A stretch of DNA of 59,497 nucleotides, taken from assembly GCF_016902415.1 (NCBI RefSeq), contig NZ_JACJLV010000015.1, forward strand, positions 1 to 59,497, in the 5' to 3' direction. The DNA is from Mordavella massiliensis. Its GTDB lineage: Bacteria; Bacillota; Clostridia; Lachnospirales; Lachnospiraceae. Each line of letters begins with the position of its first letter. The stretch's first letter is position 1. This document shows, one piece after another, positions 8,171 through 18,716 of this stretch. Below the pieces are notes generated by a model, which did not search any database, was not told the DNA's origin, and was given only the letters and a program-made list of their open reading frames with translations. The position numbers were made by a program, and so were the translations under genes.

Positions 8171-9220
8171 TTATTTATCTTTCTTAAATTCCTCTTTCAG
8201 GCTCCGGGTCAGAAGCATATTGTCTACGTCCTGATCCTTCATGTGCCGTCTCTTCTTTGCCTGTCTGCGGACCTCTTCCGCATCAATGATCTCGGTCTCC
8301 TGCCGTTCGTTGATGCGTTTCACCGTTTTCTCAGGAGCAGCAACGGAGATCTTTGGAACTGCTTTCACATAATAATAGTATTCGTCATCTTCGTACTGAA
8401 GATTCTCGCTTCTTGCATAATCTACGGTAAAGAAGAAAAGTTCCAGAACCAGTCCGATCACGACTGCCGCGATACTTCCGGCGATCATCGGGCCGTAGGA
8501 AGTATGTACGCCAAAGGCAATGTCGCCCACGGCGATCACGATGATATTGGCTACCGCGCCTGCTACGATCGCGATCTTCCATGCATGGTCCATCGCCTGG
8601 CGGCGCAGGGTATATACGACAAAGCAGCAGATGATAAATGCGGCGATCACGATCCACATTTCTTTATTCTGGAACACCTGCTTGAGGCAGCCGGGGATCT
8701 GTGTCATCAGATCTGCGCTCCCTTCCAGCGAGGAAACATTTTCCCGCACATATTCCAGCAGGTAAAATACGATCGTTCCGCAGGTCATGGCGATAACGCT
8801 GACCGGAGAAAGCACCAGGCCGCAGGCAACCGGGATCACGTAGGGGATCTTCAGGAAAAATGCCAGCGGGGTCAGAAGGACCAGAAGCGCCATCTTCGGC
8901 GTGAGCCTGAGATAAAAGATATACAGTACCAGAAATACTAGCGCTGTTACTATCAGAATTCCCAGAGATACGGCAAACATGTGGGCCAGGATCAGCACCG
9001 TTGCCGCCAGTACGGTAAACCCAAGCGGCAGGAAGGTACAGATAATCGCCAGTCCCAGCGCAGCTACCGGCGAAGCCAGCGCGTCCATGAATCCCACATT
9101 GTGATTGATGAGGGCAAACGCCGCCAGCGCCAGAATGAACTGTCCCGTTTTATTGATGATCCTGGAATGCCGGGCGTACAGCTCCTGTATTTTTTCACGA
9201 TATACATAGATTGTATCCAT
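8171..9220 (-). CDS. Multi-pass membrane protein of unknown function
   Basis: This 349-residue protein has about eight hydrophobic helices between residues 24 and 265. A charged cytoplasmic C-terminal tail follows (about 270-349), containing a tyrosine run, a Glu/Arg/Lys-rich stretch and MLLTRSLKEEF. I recognise no catalytic motif. It lies 69 bases upstream of cdaA and 25 bases downstream of a second small membrane protein. The three probably form one transcription unit. Proteins of this shape seem to be conserved beside cdaA in Lachnospiraceae, but I assign no function. Confidence 0.75.
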   Translation of the reverse strand: MDTIYVYREKIQELYARHSRIINKTGQFILALAAFALINHNVGFMDALASPVAALGLAIICTFLPLGFTVLAATVLILAHMFAVSLGILIVTALVFLVLYIFYLRLTPKMALLVLLTPLAFFLKIPYVIPVACGLVLSPVSVIAMTCGTIVFYLLEYVRENVSSLEGSADLMTQIPGCLKQVFQNKEMWIVIAAFIICCFVVYTLRRQAMDHAWKIAIVAGAVANIIVIAVGDIAFGVHTSYGPMIAGSIAAVVIGLVLELFFFTVDYARSENLQYEDDEYYYYVKAVPKISVAAPEKTVKRINERQETEIIDAEEVRRQAKKRRHMKDQDVDNMLLTRSLKEEFKKDK

Positions 9221-9245
9221 TTGTCTATCTCCTTTTTCTCTTCAT

Positions 9246-9665
9246 CTATTCCTGTAAATCCTGTGAATCCTGCGAATCATTTCTGCCGTACATCTTCAGA
9301 AGACGGGTCAGGTCATGATTGTACTTCTTCACTCTTTGTCTGGAGTTTTTATGCTTCTTATTGTAAATATGACTGGCGATCATCAGGTAAATGATCACCA
9401 CAGCCAGCCAGCCTACGACCGCCATGCCGCCCATGAGTACCATAACCGCCATGGACATATGGCCCAGAAGACTGTCAAGACCTGCCAGCACTGCCATGGC
9501 CACCACACAGATGTAGCCGATGGTCACCCAGATAAAGGCGCACAGCATGTGAAGGCTGACATAATCCTTGCGGTAGTACGCGCTGATCTTAAAATCTTCC
9601 TTCCCTTCTGTCTCCTCATATAAGGCCAGCCGGGTCATCAGTTTCACTTTTCTCTCATCTAACAT
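9246..9665 (-). CDS. Small membrane protein, unknown
   Basis: This 139-residue protein has a cytoplasmic N-terminus (MLDERKVKLMTRLALYEE), two hydrophobic helices (about 48-70 and 77-98), and a basic tail with KKHKNSRQRVKKYNHDL. ATG 9665 is chosen because GAGGTG lies 5 bases upstream; an in-frame TTG four codons earlier has no such site. Its promoter is at 9708-9736, so it is probably the first gene of the unit leading into the membrane protein, cdaA, cdaR and HPr. No family recognised. Confidence 0.75.
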   Translation of the reverse strand: MLDERKVKLMTRLALYEETEGKEDFKISAYYRKDYVSLHMLCAFIWVTIGYICVVAMAVLAGLDSLLGHMSMAVMVLMGGMAVVGWLAVVIIYLMIASHIYNKKHKNSRQRVKKYNHDLTRLLKMYGRNDSQDSQDLQE

Positions 9666-9707
9666 AATACACCTCAAATGTCTTACTGACTTCTAAACAT
9701 CATTTTC

Positions 9708-9736
9708 AGTATAACAAATATCCTTATCCTTGTCCA
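9708..9736 (-). promoter_or_regulatory. Promoter for the membrane protein-cdaA-cdaR-ptsH unit
   Basis: TGGACA (9731-9736) and TATACT (9708-9713) are spaced by 17 bases, with a TG extension before the -10. The -35 overlaps the last codons of comF. Confidence 0.65.
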
Positions 9737-10467
9737 ATACTTATCGTTAAAAAGTAGACTTTTTGAACGCCTGCCGCCCTGAGTGCTTTTGCGGCCGCAT
9801 CCATGGTATTTCCGGTGGTGTAGATATCGTCGACGAGGAGTACGGTCCGGACCGGCCGGAAGTTTTTTGAAACGGTAAATGCACCTGTGATATTTCTTCT
9901 CCGGTCCTGCCTTCCCAGCCGTTTCTGGGCGGTCGTATCCCGGGTTCTTACAAGGGCCTCTTTGTCCGCAGAGATCCCCAGGCGCCGGCTCAGATCCTCT
10001 GCCAGGAGGGCAGCCTGATTAAAGCCTCTCTTTCGGAGACGCTTTTTATGAAGGGGGACGGGAACGAGCAGATCCGGCCTCCACCTGGCAATCTGCTGCC
10101 CGAATCCTTTGCTCATTTCTTCTGCATAAAAATGGGAAAATCTACGCTGATTGTGATACTTGAACTGATAGACAGACCAGGGCACCGGCTTTTTGTGAAG
10201 CCAGAGACTTACTCCCTGATCAAAAGAACGGCGGACCTCCATGCAGTCCCGGCAGTATTCCTGTTCCGGAGAACGGACCGGCCTGCCGCACTGCATACAC
10301 CGGGGCTCCCGGATGACCAGCCGGTCCACGGCTTTGCGGCATGCCGGGCAGATGCCCTGCCGGCTGGCTTTTCCGCAGAACGGGCAGATTTCCGGCCACA
10401 GAAGCTCAGCAAGAAAGGCAGCCGCCTTTCCGGAGATCTCCGCCACGTGATTCCATATTTTTTTCAT
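9724..10467 (-). CDS. comF: ComF family phosphoribosyltransferase-like protein
   Basis: This 247-residue protein has two N-terminal zinc-binding Cys clusters: CPFCGK with CPACRK, and CMQCGR with YCRDC. A type I phosphoribosyltransferase domain follows with the PRPP-binding loop VLLVDDIYTTGNT (about 211-223). ComF proteins take part in DNA uptake in competent bacteria, but they are also widespread in non-competent species where the role is unclear. It follows recD2 by 39 bases and is likely co-transcribed. Length and motifs are normal for the family. Confidence 0.88.
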   Translation of the reverse strand: MKKIWNHVAEISGKAAAFLAELLWPEICPFCGKASRQGICPACRKAVDRLVIREPRCMQCGRPVRSPEQEYCRDCMEVRRSFDQGVSLWLHKKPVPWSVYQFKYHNQRRFSHFYAEEMSKGFGQQIARWRPDLLVPVPLHKKRLRKRGFNQAALLAEDLSRRLGISADKEALVRTRDTTAQKRLGRQDRRRNITGAFTVSKNFRPVRTVLLVDDIYTTGNTMDAAAKALRAAGVQKVYFLTISIGQG

Positions 10468-10506
10468 ATTTTACATCTTTCCAAATGAATGGCGCGGATC
10501 TTCGGA

Positions 10507-12717
10507 TTACTGGAATTCCCGGATCCGCTCGGCAAGGCTGGTGTTGCGTTTCTGATCCTGGTTGTTCTGGATCATTTCCTGAAAAACAGCCTCGCTTCCT
10601 ACAAGAGTGACACATTTTTTTGCCCGGGTCACAGCGGTATAAAGAAGGTTCCGGTGATACAACTGTCTGGGACCTTTCAGCAGCGGGATCACCACAGCCG
10701 GATATTCGCTTCCCTGGGCCTTATGTACGGTGATGGCGTAGGCCAGTTCCAGTTCGTCGGCCAGACTGTAGGGGTAAGTCACCTGCCGGTGTTCGTCGTA
10801 TTCTACGGTAATGGTTTCCTGATAGGGGTTGATCTCCCGGATCACTCCCATGTCCCCATTGAAAATCCCCTGCCCTTTGTCAATGGTCAGGCCGTATCTG
10901 GTCCGGATCTCCCACTCCAGCTGGTAATTATTTTTGATCTGCATCACCTTATCCCCCTCCCGGAACAGGTGCTCGCCCCATTCTCTCTCCTGTTTTTCCG
11001 GAGCGGGCGGGTTCAGGTACTGCTGCAGGATCTTGTTCAGACGCTCCACGCCCAGAAGGCCTTTACGCATGGGGGTGAGCACCTGAATATCATAGGTGTC
11101 TGCCTCCACGTATGAAGGCAGTTTTTTCTGGATCAGGGTCAGGATGACGCTGATGATCACGTCTGCCTCCTGCCGTTTCAGGAAAAAGAAATCCCGGCTC
11201 TGATTGTCCAGAACCACCGGTTCTCCCCGGTTGATCTTGTGGGCGTTTACCACGATGTCACTTTCGCCTGCCTGCCGGAAGATCTTGGTCAGCATCACCA
11301 CAGGGAAGCAGCCGGATTCAATGATATCCTTAAGGACGCTTCCGGGTCCCACGCTGGGCAGCTGGTTCTGGTCTCCCACCAGGATCAGCCGGGTGCCGGG
11401 CAGCACGGCTTTGAGAAGCGCGTTCATCAGGGGCAGATCCACCATGGACACCTCGTCAATGATGAGGACGTCTGTATCCAGGGGATTTTCTTCATTTCTC
11501 TGGAACCCGCCTTCTCCTTCGCCCTCCGGGCCTCCGCTTACTTCCAGAAGCCGGTGGATGGTGGACGCCTCATATCCGGTGGCCTCTGTCATCCGTTTGG
11601 CCGCTCTTCCGGTAGGCGCGGCCAGAAGGATCGTCATGCCCTCGCTTTCAAAGAAACGGATCATGGCATTGATGGTGGTGGTCTTTCCGGTTCCCGGTCC
11701 TCCGGTCAGCACCAGGATCCCCCGTTTTACCGCTTCAGTCACTGCCTTTTTTTGCATCTCGTCCAGGCACAGTCCGGTGTGATCTTCGATTTTTTCCAGA
11801 CGCTCCAGAAGCAGGTCTTCAGGAACCGTCTGAGACACATTCAGGTCATGGAGCATTTTTGCAGTCTGCAGCTCCATGTAATAAAAATGGGATGCATAGA
11901 CCCGGACGCCGTCTTCTGCCTCTTTTACCACGATCTTTCTTTCCATGGCCAGGTCCATCAGGTAATTTTCAATATGGCTGATCTCTACTTCCAGAAGCCT
12001 GCCGGCCCGCCATAAAAGGGCGTCCTGCAGTAAATAGATGTGCCCCTCTGCAATGCTCTGCATCAGGGTATAAAAGATACCGCTGCGGATCCGGTAATCC
12101 GAATCGGTGTGGATCCCTACTTTGGCCGCGATCTCATCGGCGGTCTTAAAACCGACGCCCGCCACATCATCAGCCAGCCGGTAGGGGTTTTCCTCGATCA
12201 CCCGGTAGATGTTCCGCCCGTAATGCTGATAGATCTTTGCCGCAAGGGTGGCGGAAATACCATATTTCTGCAGGTACAGCATGGCCTGGCGCATATCCTT
12301 TTTTTCCTCCGCCTGTACGGCGATCTCCCGTGCCTTCCGTTCGCTGATCCCTTTGATCTCCGCCAGACGCTCCGGCTCTTCTTCGATGATGCGGAACGTG
12401 TCTTCTTTGAACTTTTTAACGATCCGACCGGCCAGGGCCGCCCCCACGCCTTTGATGGCGCCGGAGCCCAGATACCGCTCGATCGAAACCAGATCCTCCG
12501 GTTCGCACACCTGAGAGGTCTTCACAGAAAACTGAAGACCATAAAGTTTATGCGTGGTATACTCCCCCTCCATCTCCAGCAGCTCGCCTTCCTCGATGAA
12601 GTGGAAATTTCCCACGCAGGTCACTTCTCCATCGTCGTTATTCAGATGAAATACTGTATATCCGTTATCGTCATTGCGGAATACAATGTGTTCTACATAT
12701 CCTTTGATCTTATCCAT
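10507..12717 (-). CDS. recD2: RecD2-type ATP-dependent DNA helicase
   Basis: This 736-residue SF1B 5'-3' helicase belongs to the RecD2 (RecD-like, RecBC-independent) family. It has an N-terminal OB-like part, helix-hairpin-helix repeats (about 85-210), Walker A GGPGTGKTTT (about 338-347), Walker B DEVSMVD (about 420), GDQNQLPSVGPG, and the C-terminal motif TVHKAQGSEYP. RecD2 acts in DNA repair and replication fork stability. Its ATG (12717) shares one base with the TGA of the mreB-family gene, so translation is coupled. comF follows. Confidence 0.93.
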   Translation of the reverse strand: MDKIKGYVEHIVFRNDDNGYTVFHLNNDDGEVTCVGNFHFIEEGELLEMEGEYTTHKLYGLQFSVKTSQVCEPEDLVSIERYLGSGAIKGVGAALAGRIVKKFKEDTFRIIEEEPERLAEIKGISERKAREIAVQAEEKKDMRQAMLYLQKYGISATLAAKIYQHYGRNIYRVIEENPYRLADDVAGVGFKTADEIAAKVGIHTDSDYRIRSGIFYTLMQSIAEGHIYLLQDALLWRAGRLLEVEISHIENYLMDLAMERKIVVKEAEDGVRVYASHFYYMELQTAKMLHDLNVSQTVPEDLLLERLEKIEDHTGLCLDEMQKKAVTEAVKRGILVLTGGPGTGKTTTINAMIRFFESEGMTILLAAPTGRAAKRMTEATGYEASTIHRLLEVSGGPEGEGEGGFQRNEENPLDTDVLIIDEVSMVDLPLMNALLKAVLPGTRLILVGDQNQLPSVGPGSVLKDIIESGCFPVVMLTKIFRQAGESDIVVNAHKINRGEPVVLDNQSRDFFFLKRQEADVIISVILTLIQKKLPSYVEADTYDIQVLTPMRKGLLGVERLNKILQQYLNPPAPEKQEREWGEHLFREGDKVMQIKNNYQLEWEIRTRYGLTIDKGQGIFNGDMGVIREINPYQETITVEYDEHRQVTYPYSLADELELAYAITVHKAQGSEYPAVVIPLLKGPRQLYHRNLLYTAVTRAKKCVTLVGSEAVFQEMIQNNQDQKRNTSLAERIREFQ

Positions 12718-13706
12718 CAGTACTCTTTCCGCCCGCCTGAAAATTCTACAAACTGCCCGGTGCCGATGGCAACCACCTGCATCGGTTCTTCTGCCGTCAT
12801 GGTATTAATGCCTGTCCGTTCTTCGATCAATTCTTCCAGTCCCCGAAGCATGGAGCCTCCTCCGGTGAGCATGATCCCCCGGTCCAGGATATCCGCGGAC
12901 AATTCCGGCGGCGTGCGTTCCAGAACACTGATGACCGCCTCCACGATCTGTCCGGTAGGCTCTCTTAAGGCTTCCTCTGTCTCGGATGAGGTAACGGTCA
13001 CGGTCTTGGGAAGGCCGGTAACCAGATTTCTTCCCCGGACTTCCATGGACTCCTCATCGATCAGCGGATAGGTGGTGCCGATCTTGATCTTAATGTCTTC
13101 TGCGGTCCTCTCCCCGATCAGCAGGTTGTGTTTTTTCCGCATAAACCGGACGATGGCCTCGTCAAAATCGTCTCCAGCCAGCTTCAGGGAGGTGTTCACC
13201 ACCGTGCCGCCAAGGGAGATCACTGCAATATCCGACGTGCCGCCGCCGATGTCTACGATCATATTGCCGCAGGGCTTGGAGATATCGATCCCTGCTCCAA
13301 TGGCCGCAGCCACCGGTTCCTCGATCAGATTCACTTCTCTGGCCCCGGCTGCGTACGCTGCTTCCTCCACCGCTTTTCTCTCTACCTCGGTGACGCCGCT
13401 TGGCACGCAGATGCTGATGCGGGGCTTCTTAAAGGTACGTTTCCCCAGAGCCTTCTGGACGAAATATTTGATCATCTTTTCCGTAACGGTATAATCCGAA
13501 ATGACACCCTGGCGCAGAGGACGCACCGCGATGATATTTCCCGGCGTCCTTCCCAGCATCAGCCGGGCCTCCTCCCCGATCGCCTTGATCGCGTTCGAAT
13601 CCCGGTCGTAGGCAACCACGGAAGGTTCTTTTAAGATCACGCCTTTTCCTTTGACATAAACCAGGACGCTGGCAGTTCCCAGATCGATCCCTATATCTGC
13701 TGACAT
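12717..13706 (-). CDS. MreB/Mbl family rod-shape actin homologue
   Basis: This 329-residue protein has the actin-fold nucleotide-binding motifs of MreB: IGIDLGTASVLVYVKGKG at the start, MIVDIGGGTSDIAVISLGG in the middle and LTGGGSMLRGLEE near the end. Membrane-associated filaments of this family direct cell-wall synthesis. The start ATG 13706 is chosen because AGGGGA lies 7 bases upstream. mreC and mreD are absent here, so this is likely a stand-alone paralogue (Mbl or MreBH-like) and I leave the symbol blank. It is co-transcribed with recD2. Confidence 0.9.
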   Translation of the reverse strand: MSADIGIDLGTASVLVYVKGKGVILKEPSVVAYDRDSNAIKAIGEEARLMLGRTPGNIIAVRPLRQGVISDYTVTEKMIKYFVQKALGKRTFKKPRISICVPSGVTEVERKAVEEAAYAAGAREVNLIEEPVAAAIGAGIDISKPCGNMIVDIGGGTSDIAVISLGGTVVNTSLKLAGDDFDEAIVRFMRKKHNLLIGERTAEDIKIKIGTTYPLIDEESMEVRGRNLVTGLPKTVTVTSSETEEALREPTGQIVEAVISVLERTPPELSADILDRGIMLTGGGSMLRGLEELIEERTGINTMTAEEPMQVVAIGTGQFVEFSGGRKEY

Positions 13707-13758
13707 CCTTATTCCCCTTTCGTCATCATACTGTCTCGCTCTCTTTTGTGCACGTACC

Positions 13759-13787
13759 ATTATAATCAAATTTCCGAAAAATGGAAA
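13759..13787 (-). promoter_or_regulatory. Promoter of the mreB-family gene
   Basis: TTTCCA (13782-13787) and a consensus TATAAT (13759-13764) are spaced by 17 bases, about 52 bases upstream of the start. Confidence 0.55.
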
Positions 13788-13832
13788 GACTTATTTCCTT
13801 AATTCTTTGGAAAGCATCGGCCGGATCCGACA

Positions 13833-16673
13833 CTATTTTTTCAGAGCAGCGTCGATATACCTGCCGGTATAGGACACCGGATTTGCCGCCACTTCTTCGG
13901 GCGTTCCCTGGGCGATCACGGTTCCGCCCTTCTCTCCGCCTTCCGGCCCGATGTCTATGATATAGTCGGCGGTTTTGATCACATCCAGGTTGTGCTCGAT
14001 CACGATCACGGTGTTGCCGTCCGCGGACAGGCGGTGCAGGATCTCGGTCAGCTTGTGCACATCTGCGAAATGAAGGCCCGTGGTGGGCTCATCCAGGATA
14101 TAAATGGTCCTGCCGGTGCTTCGTTTGCTAAGCTCCGCCGCCAGCTTGATCCTTTGCGCCTCTCCGCCTGACAGGGTGGTAGACGGCTGCCCCAGACGGA
14201 TATAGGACAGTCCTACGTCATATAAGGTCTCCATTTTTCTCCGGATGCTCGGCACATGTTCGAAGAAATGCAGAGCCTCTTCCACTGTCATATTTAACAC
14301 ATCATAAATGCTTTTTCCTTTGTATTTGACTTCCAGTGTTTCCCGGTTATAACGCTTCCCTTTACACACCTCGCAGGGCACGTAAACATCCGGCAGGAAA
14401 TGCATTTCAATCTTCAGGATCCCGTCTCCGCTGCAGGCTTCGCATCGTCCGCCTTTGACATTGAAACTGAACCGGCCTTTCTGATAGCCTCTTGCTTTGG
14501 CGTCCGGCGTGGCAGCGAACAGTTCCCGGATCAGATCAAAGACTCCGGTATAGGTGGCCGGATTGGATCTGGGCGTCCGCCCGATGGGGGACTGGTCAAT
14601 ATTGATAACCTTGTCCAGCTTTTCCAGCCCCTGGATGTCCTTATGTTTTCCGGGGATCACTCTGGCCCGGTTCAGGTCTCTTGCCAGGCGTTTGTAAAGA
14701 ATTTCGTTTACAAGTGAAGATTTTCCTGACCCGGACACGCCGGTCACACAGGTCATAACCCCCAGAGGAAATTTAACGTCAATATTTTTCAGATTGTTTT
14801 CCCTTGCCCCTGTCACCTTCAGCCAGCCGGTGGGTTTTGCCCGGTGGTCCGGCACCGGAATTTTAATCCTTCCACTTAGGTATGCGCCGGTAATGGAATT
14901 TTTATTCGCCATAATTTCTTTTGCCGTGCCTTCTGCCACCACTTCTCCGCCGTGTTCGCCGGCGCCCGGGCCGATATCCACGATATGGTCCGCCTCCAGC
15001 ATGGTGTCCTCGTCATGCTCTACCACGATCACGGAGTTGCCCAGATCCCGCAGATGCTTCAGGGTGGCAAGGAGCTTATCGTTGTCCCGCTGGTGAAGAC
15101 CGATGCTTGGCTCGTCCAGAATATACGCCACGCCCACCAGACCGGAGCCGATCTGGGTGGCCAGTCGGATCCTCTGTGCCTCTCCGCCTGAGAGGGTGCC
15201 GGTGGCACGGGCCAGGGTCAGATAATCCAGGCCCACATCCATGAGAAACTGAATCCTTGCCTTGATTTCTTTCAGAATCTGGCCGCCGATCATCATCTGG
15301 TGCTTATTCAGCTTCAGCTTATCCAGGAATTTCTGCAGACGTTCCACAGAAAGAGCCGTTACTTCCGCAATATTCTTACCGCCCACCGTTACCGCCAGGG
15401 CGCCCGGCTTCAGCCTCTGCCCTTTGCAGGCGTGGCAGGGCGTGATCCGCATGAATTCTTCGTATTCTGCCTTCATGGTCTCGGACGCTGTCTCACGGTA
15501 GCGCCGCTCCACATTTTTCAGCAGGCCTTCAAAAGCCACGTCATAGACGCCTTCTCCCCGCTGTCCCCGGTAGTAAACCTTGACTTCTTTCCCGCCGGTG
15601 CCGTGTATGATCACATCCTGGATCTTTTTCGGGTATTTGCCAAAGGGCGTGTCCAGGGAAAATTTGTATTCTTTGCTCAAAGCGTCCAGGATTGCATAGG
15701 TAAAACTCTTGGGATCCGTACAGGACTGCCAGCCCATTACCGTAATGGCGCCCTCCCGGATACTTAATGATTTATCCGGAATGATCAGGTCGATGTCAAA
15801 TTCCATCTTATATCCCAGGCCGAAGCACTCTGGACATGCGCCAAAGGGGTTATTAAAGGAAAAGCTTCTGGGCTCAATCTCTTCAATGCTGATGCCGCAG
15901 TCCGGACAGGAAAAACTCTGACTGAACTGGATCGGCTCTCCATCGATCACATCCACGATCAGTAGGCCTTCCGCCAGTCCCAGCACCGTCTCAATGGAAT
16001 CGGTAAGCCGCTGTTCGATGCCTTCTTTTACCACCAGACGGTCTACAATGATCTCAATGTTGTGCTTGATATTTTTGTCCAGCTGGATCTCCTCGGACAG
16101 TTCATAGAGATTGCCGTCCACCCGCACCCGGACATAGCCGCTCTTCTTGGCCCGGTCCAGAAGCTTGGCGTGGGTCCCTTTCCGTCCCCGGACCACAGGC
16201 GCCAGCAGCTGGATCCTGGTCCGCTCCGGCAGTTCCATGATCTGATCCACCATCTGATCTACCGTCTGCTTCTTGATCTCTTTACCGCACTTTGGGCAGT
16301 GCGGGATTCCCACTCTGGCATAGAGAAGACGGAAATAATCATAGATTTCCGTTACGGTTCCCACCGTAGACCTGGGATTGCGGTTGGTGGATTTCTGATC
16401 AATGGAAATCGCCGGAGGCAGTCCTTCAATGCTCTCTACATCCGGTTTTTCCATCTGCCCCAGGAACTGTCTCGCATAGGAGGACAGAGATTCCATATAC
16501 CGCCTCTGTCCTTCTGCGTAAATGGTATCGAACGCCAGAGAGGATTTACCGGAGCCGGACAGTCCGGTCAGCACCACCAGTTCCTCTCTGGGAATATCCA
16601 GATCTATGTTTTTCAGATTGTGCTCGTTGGCGCCTCTGATCTTGATAAAATGCTTTTTCTCTGTATCTTGCAT
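13833..16673 (-). CDS. uvrA: UvrA, excinuclease ABC subunit A
   Basis: This 946-residue damage-recognition ATPase of nucleotide excision repair has two ABC modules. The first Walker A is [14 protein letters not shown] (about 32-45) and the second [13 protein letters not shown]. Both modules carry signature motifs LSGGEAQRI. Zinc-binding Cys clusters are [19 protein letters not shown] and CEACSGDG with CEVCKGKR. The start ATG 16673 has AAAGGA 7 bases upstream; an earlier in-frame ATG 10 codons upstream is possible. It follows uvrB by 63 bases (33 with the longer start), the common uvrB-uvrA order. Confidence 0.96.
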   Translation of the reverse strand: MQDTEKKHFIKIRGANEHNLKNIDLDIPREELVVLTGLSGSGKSSLAFDTIYAEGQRRYMESLSSYARQFLGQMEKPDVESIEGLPPAISIDQKSTNRNPRSTVGTVTEIYDYFRLLYARVGIPHCPKCGKEIKKQTVDQMVDQIMELPERTRIQLLAPVVRGRKGTHAKLLDRAKKSGYVRVRVDGNLYELSEEIQLDKNIKHNIEIIVDRLVVKEGIEQRLTDSIETVLGLAEGLLIVDVIDGEPIQFSQSFSCPDCGISIEEIEPRSFSFNNPFGACPECFGLGYKMEFDIDLIIPDKSLSIREGAITVMGWQSCTDPKSFTYAILDALSKEYKFSLDTPFGKYPKKIQDVIIHGTGGKEVKVYYRGQRGEGVYDVAFEGLLKNVERRYRETASETMKAEYEEFMRITPCHACKGQRLKPGALAVTVGGKNIAEVTALSVERLQKFLDKLKLNKHQMMIGGQILKEIKARIQFLMDVGLDYLTLARATGTLSGGEAQRIRLATQIGSGLVGVAYILDEPSIGLHQRDNDKLLATLKHLRDLGNSVIVVEHDEDTMLEADHIVDIGPGAGEHGGEVVAEGTAKEIMANKNSITGAYLSGRIKIPVPDHRAKPTGWLKVTGARENNLKNIDVKFPLGVMTCVTGVSGSGKSSLVNEILYKRLARDLNRARVIPGKHKDIQGLEKLDKVINIDQSPIGRTPRSNPATYTGVFDLIRELFAATPDAKARGYQKGRFSFNVKGGRCEACSGDGILKIEMHFLPDVYVPCEVCKGKRYNRETLEVKYKGKSIYDVLNMTVEEALHFFEHVPSIRRKMETLYDVGLSYIRLGQPSTTLSGGEAQRIKLAAELSKRSTGRTIYILDEPTTGLHFADVHKLTEILHRLSADGNTVIVIEHNLDVIKTADYIIDIGPEGGEKGGTVIAQGTPEEVAANPVSYTGRYIDAALKK

Positions 16674-16736
16674 GTGTAATCCTTTCTGTTCTGACATTCT
16701 CATTTCTGCATGATTTGTCTGTGTATCCTGTCTGTA

Positions 16737-18716
16737 TTATTCTGCCATCTTTTTCTTGATTTCAACCATCTTGTCACGCAACTCGGCTGCTGCCTCGAAG
16801 TTCAGCTCCGCGGCAGCCTTCTTCATCTGCTTTTCCAGATCTTTTGCCAGTTTTTCCAGCTCTTTTTTGCTCATAGATTCCGGATCTTTCTCCATCCGCA
16901 GCTCTTCTGCCGCCACTTTTTTGGAGATAGAGATCAGATCCCGGACGCTCTTCTGGATAGTGGTGGGCGTAATGCCGTGTTCTTCATTGTAGGCCATCTG
17001 TACAGTGCGCCGGCGCTCCGTCTCCTGAATAGCCAAACGCATGGAATCCGTCATAGTGTCCGCATACATAATGACATGGCCTTCTGAGTTTCGGGCTGCA
17101 CGTCCGATGGTCTGGATCAGAGAGGTCTCTGAACGCAGGAATCCTTCCTTGTCCGCGTCCAGGATCGCCACCAGGGTGATTTCCGGAATGTCCAGTCCTT
17201 CCCGCAGAAGATTGATGCCCACCAGTACGTCGAATACATCCAGACGCATGTCCCGCACGATCTGTGTCCGTTCCAGGGTATCAATATCCGAGTGGAGATA
17301 TTTCACCCGGATGCCGACTTCACGCATATAATCGGTCAGGTCTTCTGCCATCCGCTTGGTAAGCGTGGTGACCAGAACCTTATGTTTCTTCGCAGTCTCC
17401 CGGTTGATCTCTCCGATCAGGTCGTCGATCTGGCCCTCCACCGGACGCACTTCCACCTTCGGATCCAGAAGGCCGGTGGGTCGGATCACCTGCTCCGCCC
17501 GCAGAAGTTCATGCTCTTCTTCATAGGGGCCCGGCGTAGCGGATACGAACAGAATCTGATCGATCCGCTGTTCAAATTCATCAAAACTTAAGGGCCGGTT
17601 GTCCAGAGCAGAAGGCAGCCGGAAACCATAATCCACCAGTGTCCGCTTTCTGGACTGGTCCCCGTGATACATGCCGCCGATCTGCGGGATCGTCTTATGG
17701 GACTCGTCAATGATGATCAGAAAATCATCGGGAAAATAGTCCATCAGGGTGTGGGGCGGCTGCCCCGGCTGTAACCCGGACAGGTGTCTGGAATAGTTCT
17801 CAATGCCGGAACAAAATCCGGTCTCTTTTAACATTTCAATATCAAAATGGGTCCGCTCCGCGATCCGCTGGGCCTCCAGCAGTTTGTCTTCGCTTTTAAA
17901 ATACTGAACCCTTTCTTCCAGCTCTTCTTCAATGGCATCCGCCGCCCGGCGGATCTGCTCTGCCGGCACGACGTAGTGGGAAGCCGGGAAGATGGCCACA
18001 TGCTCCAGCTCGCCCTTGATCTCGCCGGTGAGCACATCGATCTGGGTGATCCGGTCGATCTCGTCTCCGAAAAACTCCACCCGCACGGCAGTCTCCGCCT
18101 CATTGGCCGGGATAATCTCCAACACGTCTCCCCTCACCCGGAAGGTGCCACGCTTAAAGTCCATCTCATTGCGGTCGTACTGAATGTCGATCAGCTGACG
18201 CACCACCTCATCCCGGTCTTTTTGCATACCCGGGCGCAAGGAAACCATCATCTTTTCGAAGTTTTCCGGTTCACCCAGACCATAGATGCAGGACACGCTG
18301 GATACGATGATCACGTCCCGCCGCTCGATCAGAGAGGCCGTGGCAGACAACCGAAGCTTGTCGATCTCCTCGTTGATGGAAGAATCCTTGGCAATGTAAG
18401 TGTCCGAGGAGGGGACGTAAGCCTCCGGCTGGTAGTAATCATAGTAAGAGACAAAATACTCCACGGCATTGTTTGGAAAAAATTCCTTAAACTCACCGTA
18501 GAGCTGGGCCGCCAGGGTCTTGTTGTGGGCGATGATCAACGTCGGTTTATTCAGTTGCTGGATGACATTTGCCATCGTGAAAGTTTTACCCGAACCGGTG
18601 ACGCCAAGGAGGGTCTCACACTGGTTACCTTCCTTGAAGCCTTTGACCAGGTCGGCGATGGCCTGGGGCTGGTCGCCGGTGGGGGCGTATTCTGATACTA
18701 ATTCAAAATGATCCAT
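16737..18716 (-). CDS. uvrB: UvrB, excinuclease ABC subunit B
   Basis: This 659-residue helicase-like core of excision repair has Walker [16 protein letters not shown] (about 38-52), the beta-hairpin region [12 protein letters not shown] (about 92-103), and helicase motifs including DESHKTIPQ and [14 protein letters not shown]-terminal UVR domain that contacts UvrC ends in [13 protein letters not shown]. Its first 19 bases overlap the end of the NADAR gene. A 17-base stretch at 18562-18578 recurs exactly at 20460-20476 ahead of the RhuM gene. Confidence 0.97.
   Translation of the reverse strand: MDHFELVSEYAPTGDQPQAIADLVKGFKEGNQCETLLGVTGSGKTFTMANVIQQLNKPTLIIAHNKTLAAQLYGEFKEFFPNNAVEYFVSYYDYYQPEAYVPSSDTYIAKDSSINEEIDKLRLSATASLIERRDVIIVSSVSCIYGLGEPENFEKMMVSLRPGMQKDRDEVVRQLIDIQYDRNEMDFKRGTFRVRGDVLEIIPANEAETAVRVEFFGDEIDRITQIDVLTGEIKGELEHVAIFPASHYVVPAEQIRRAADAIEEELEERVQYFKSEDKLLEAQRIAERTHFDIEMLKETGFCSGIENYSRHLSGLQPGQPPHTLMDYFPDDFLIIIDESHKTIPQIGGMYHGDQSRKRTLVDYGFRLPSALDNRPLSFDEFEQRIDQILFVSATPGPYEEEHELLRAEQVIRPTGLLDPKVEVRPVEGQIDDLIGEINRETAKKHKVLVTTLTKRMAEDLTDYMREVGIRVKYLHSDIDTLERTQIVRDMRLDVFDVLVGINLLREGLDIPEITLVAILDADKEGFLRSETSLIQTIGRAARNSEGHVIMYADTMTDSMRLAIQETERRRTVQMAYNEEHGITPTTIQKSVRDLISISKKVAAEELRMEKDPESMSKKELEKLAKDLEKQMKKAAAELNFEAAAELRDKMVEIKKKMAE

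Noticed and set aside
7442-8941. A 499-codon open frame on the plus strand
   Set aside because: It is antisense to cdaA and the membrane protein gene, has no recognisable domain, is rich in His, Gln and Asp as expected from antisense reading, and lacks an RBS.
11239-13071. Long plus-strand frames opposite recD2 and mreB
   Set aside because: Both lie fully antisense to genes with clear families; their composition is that of shadow frames.
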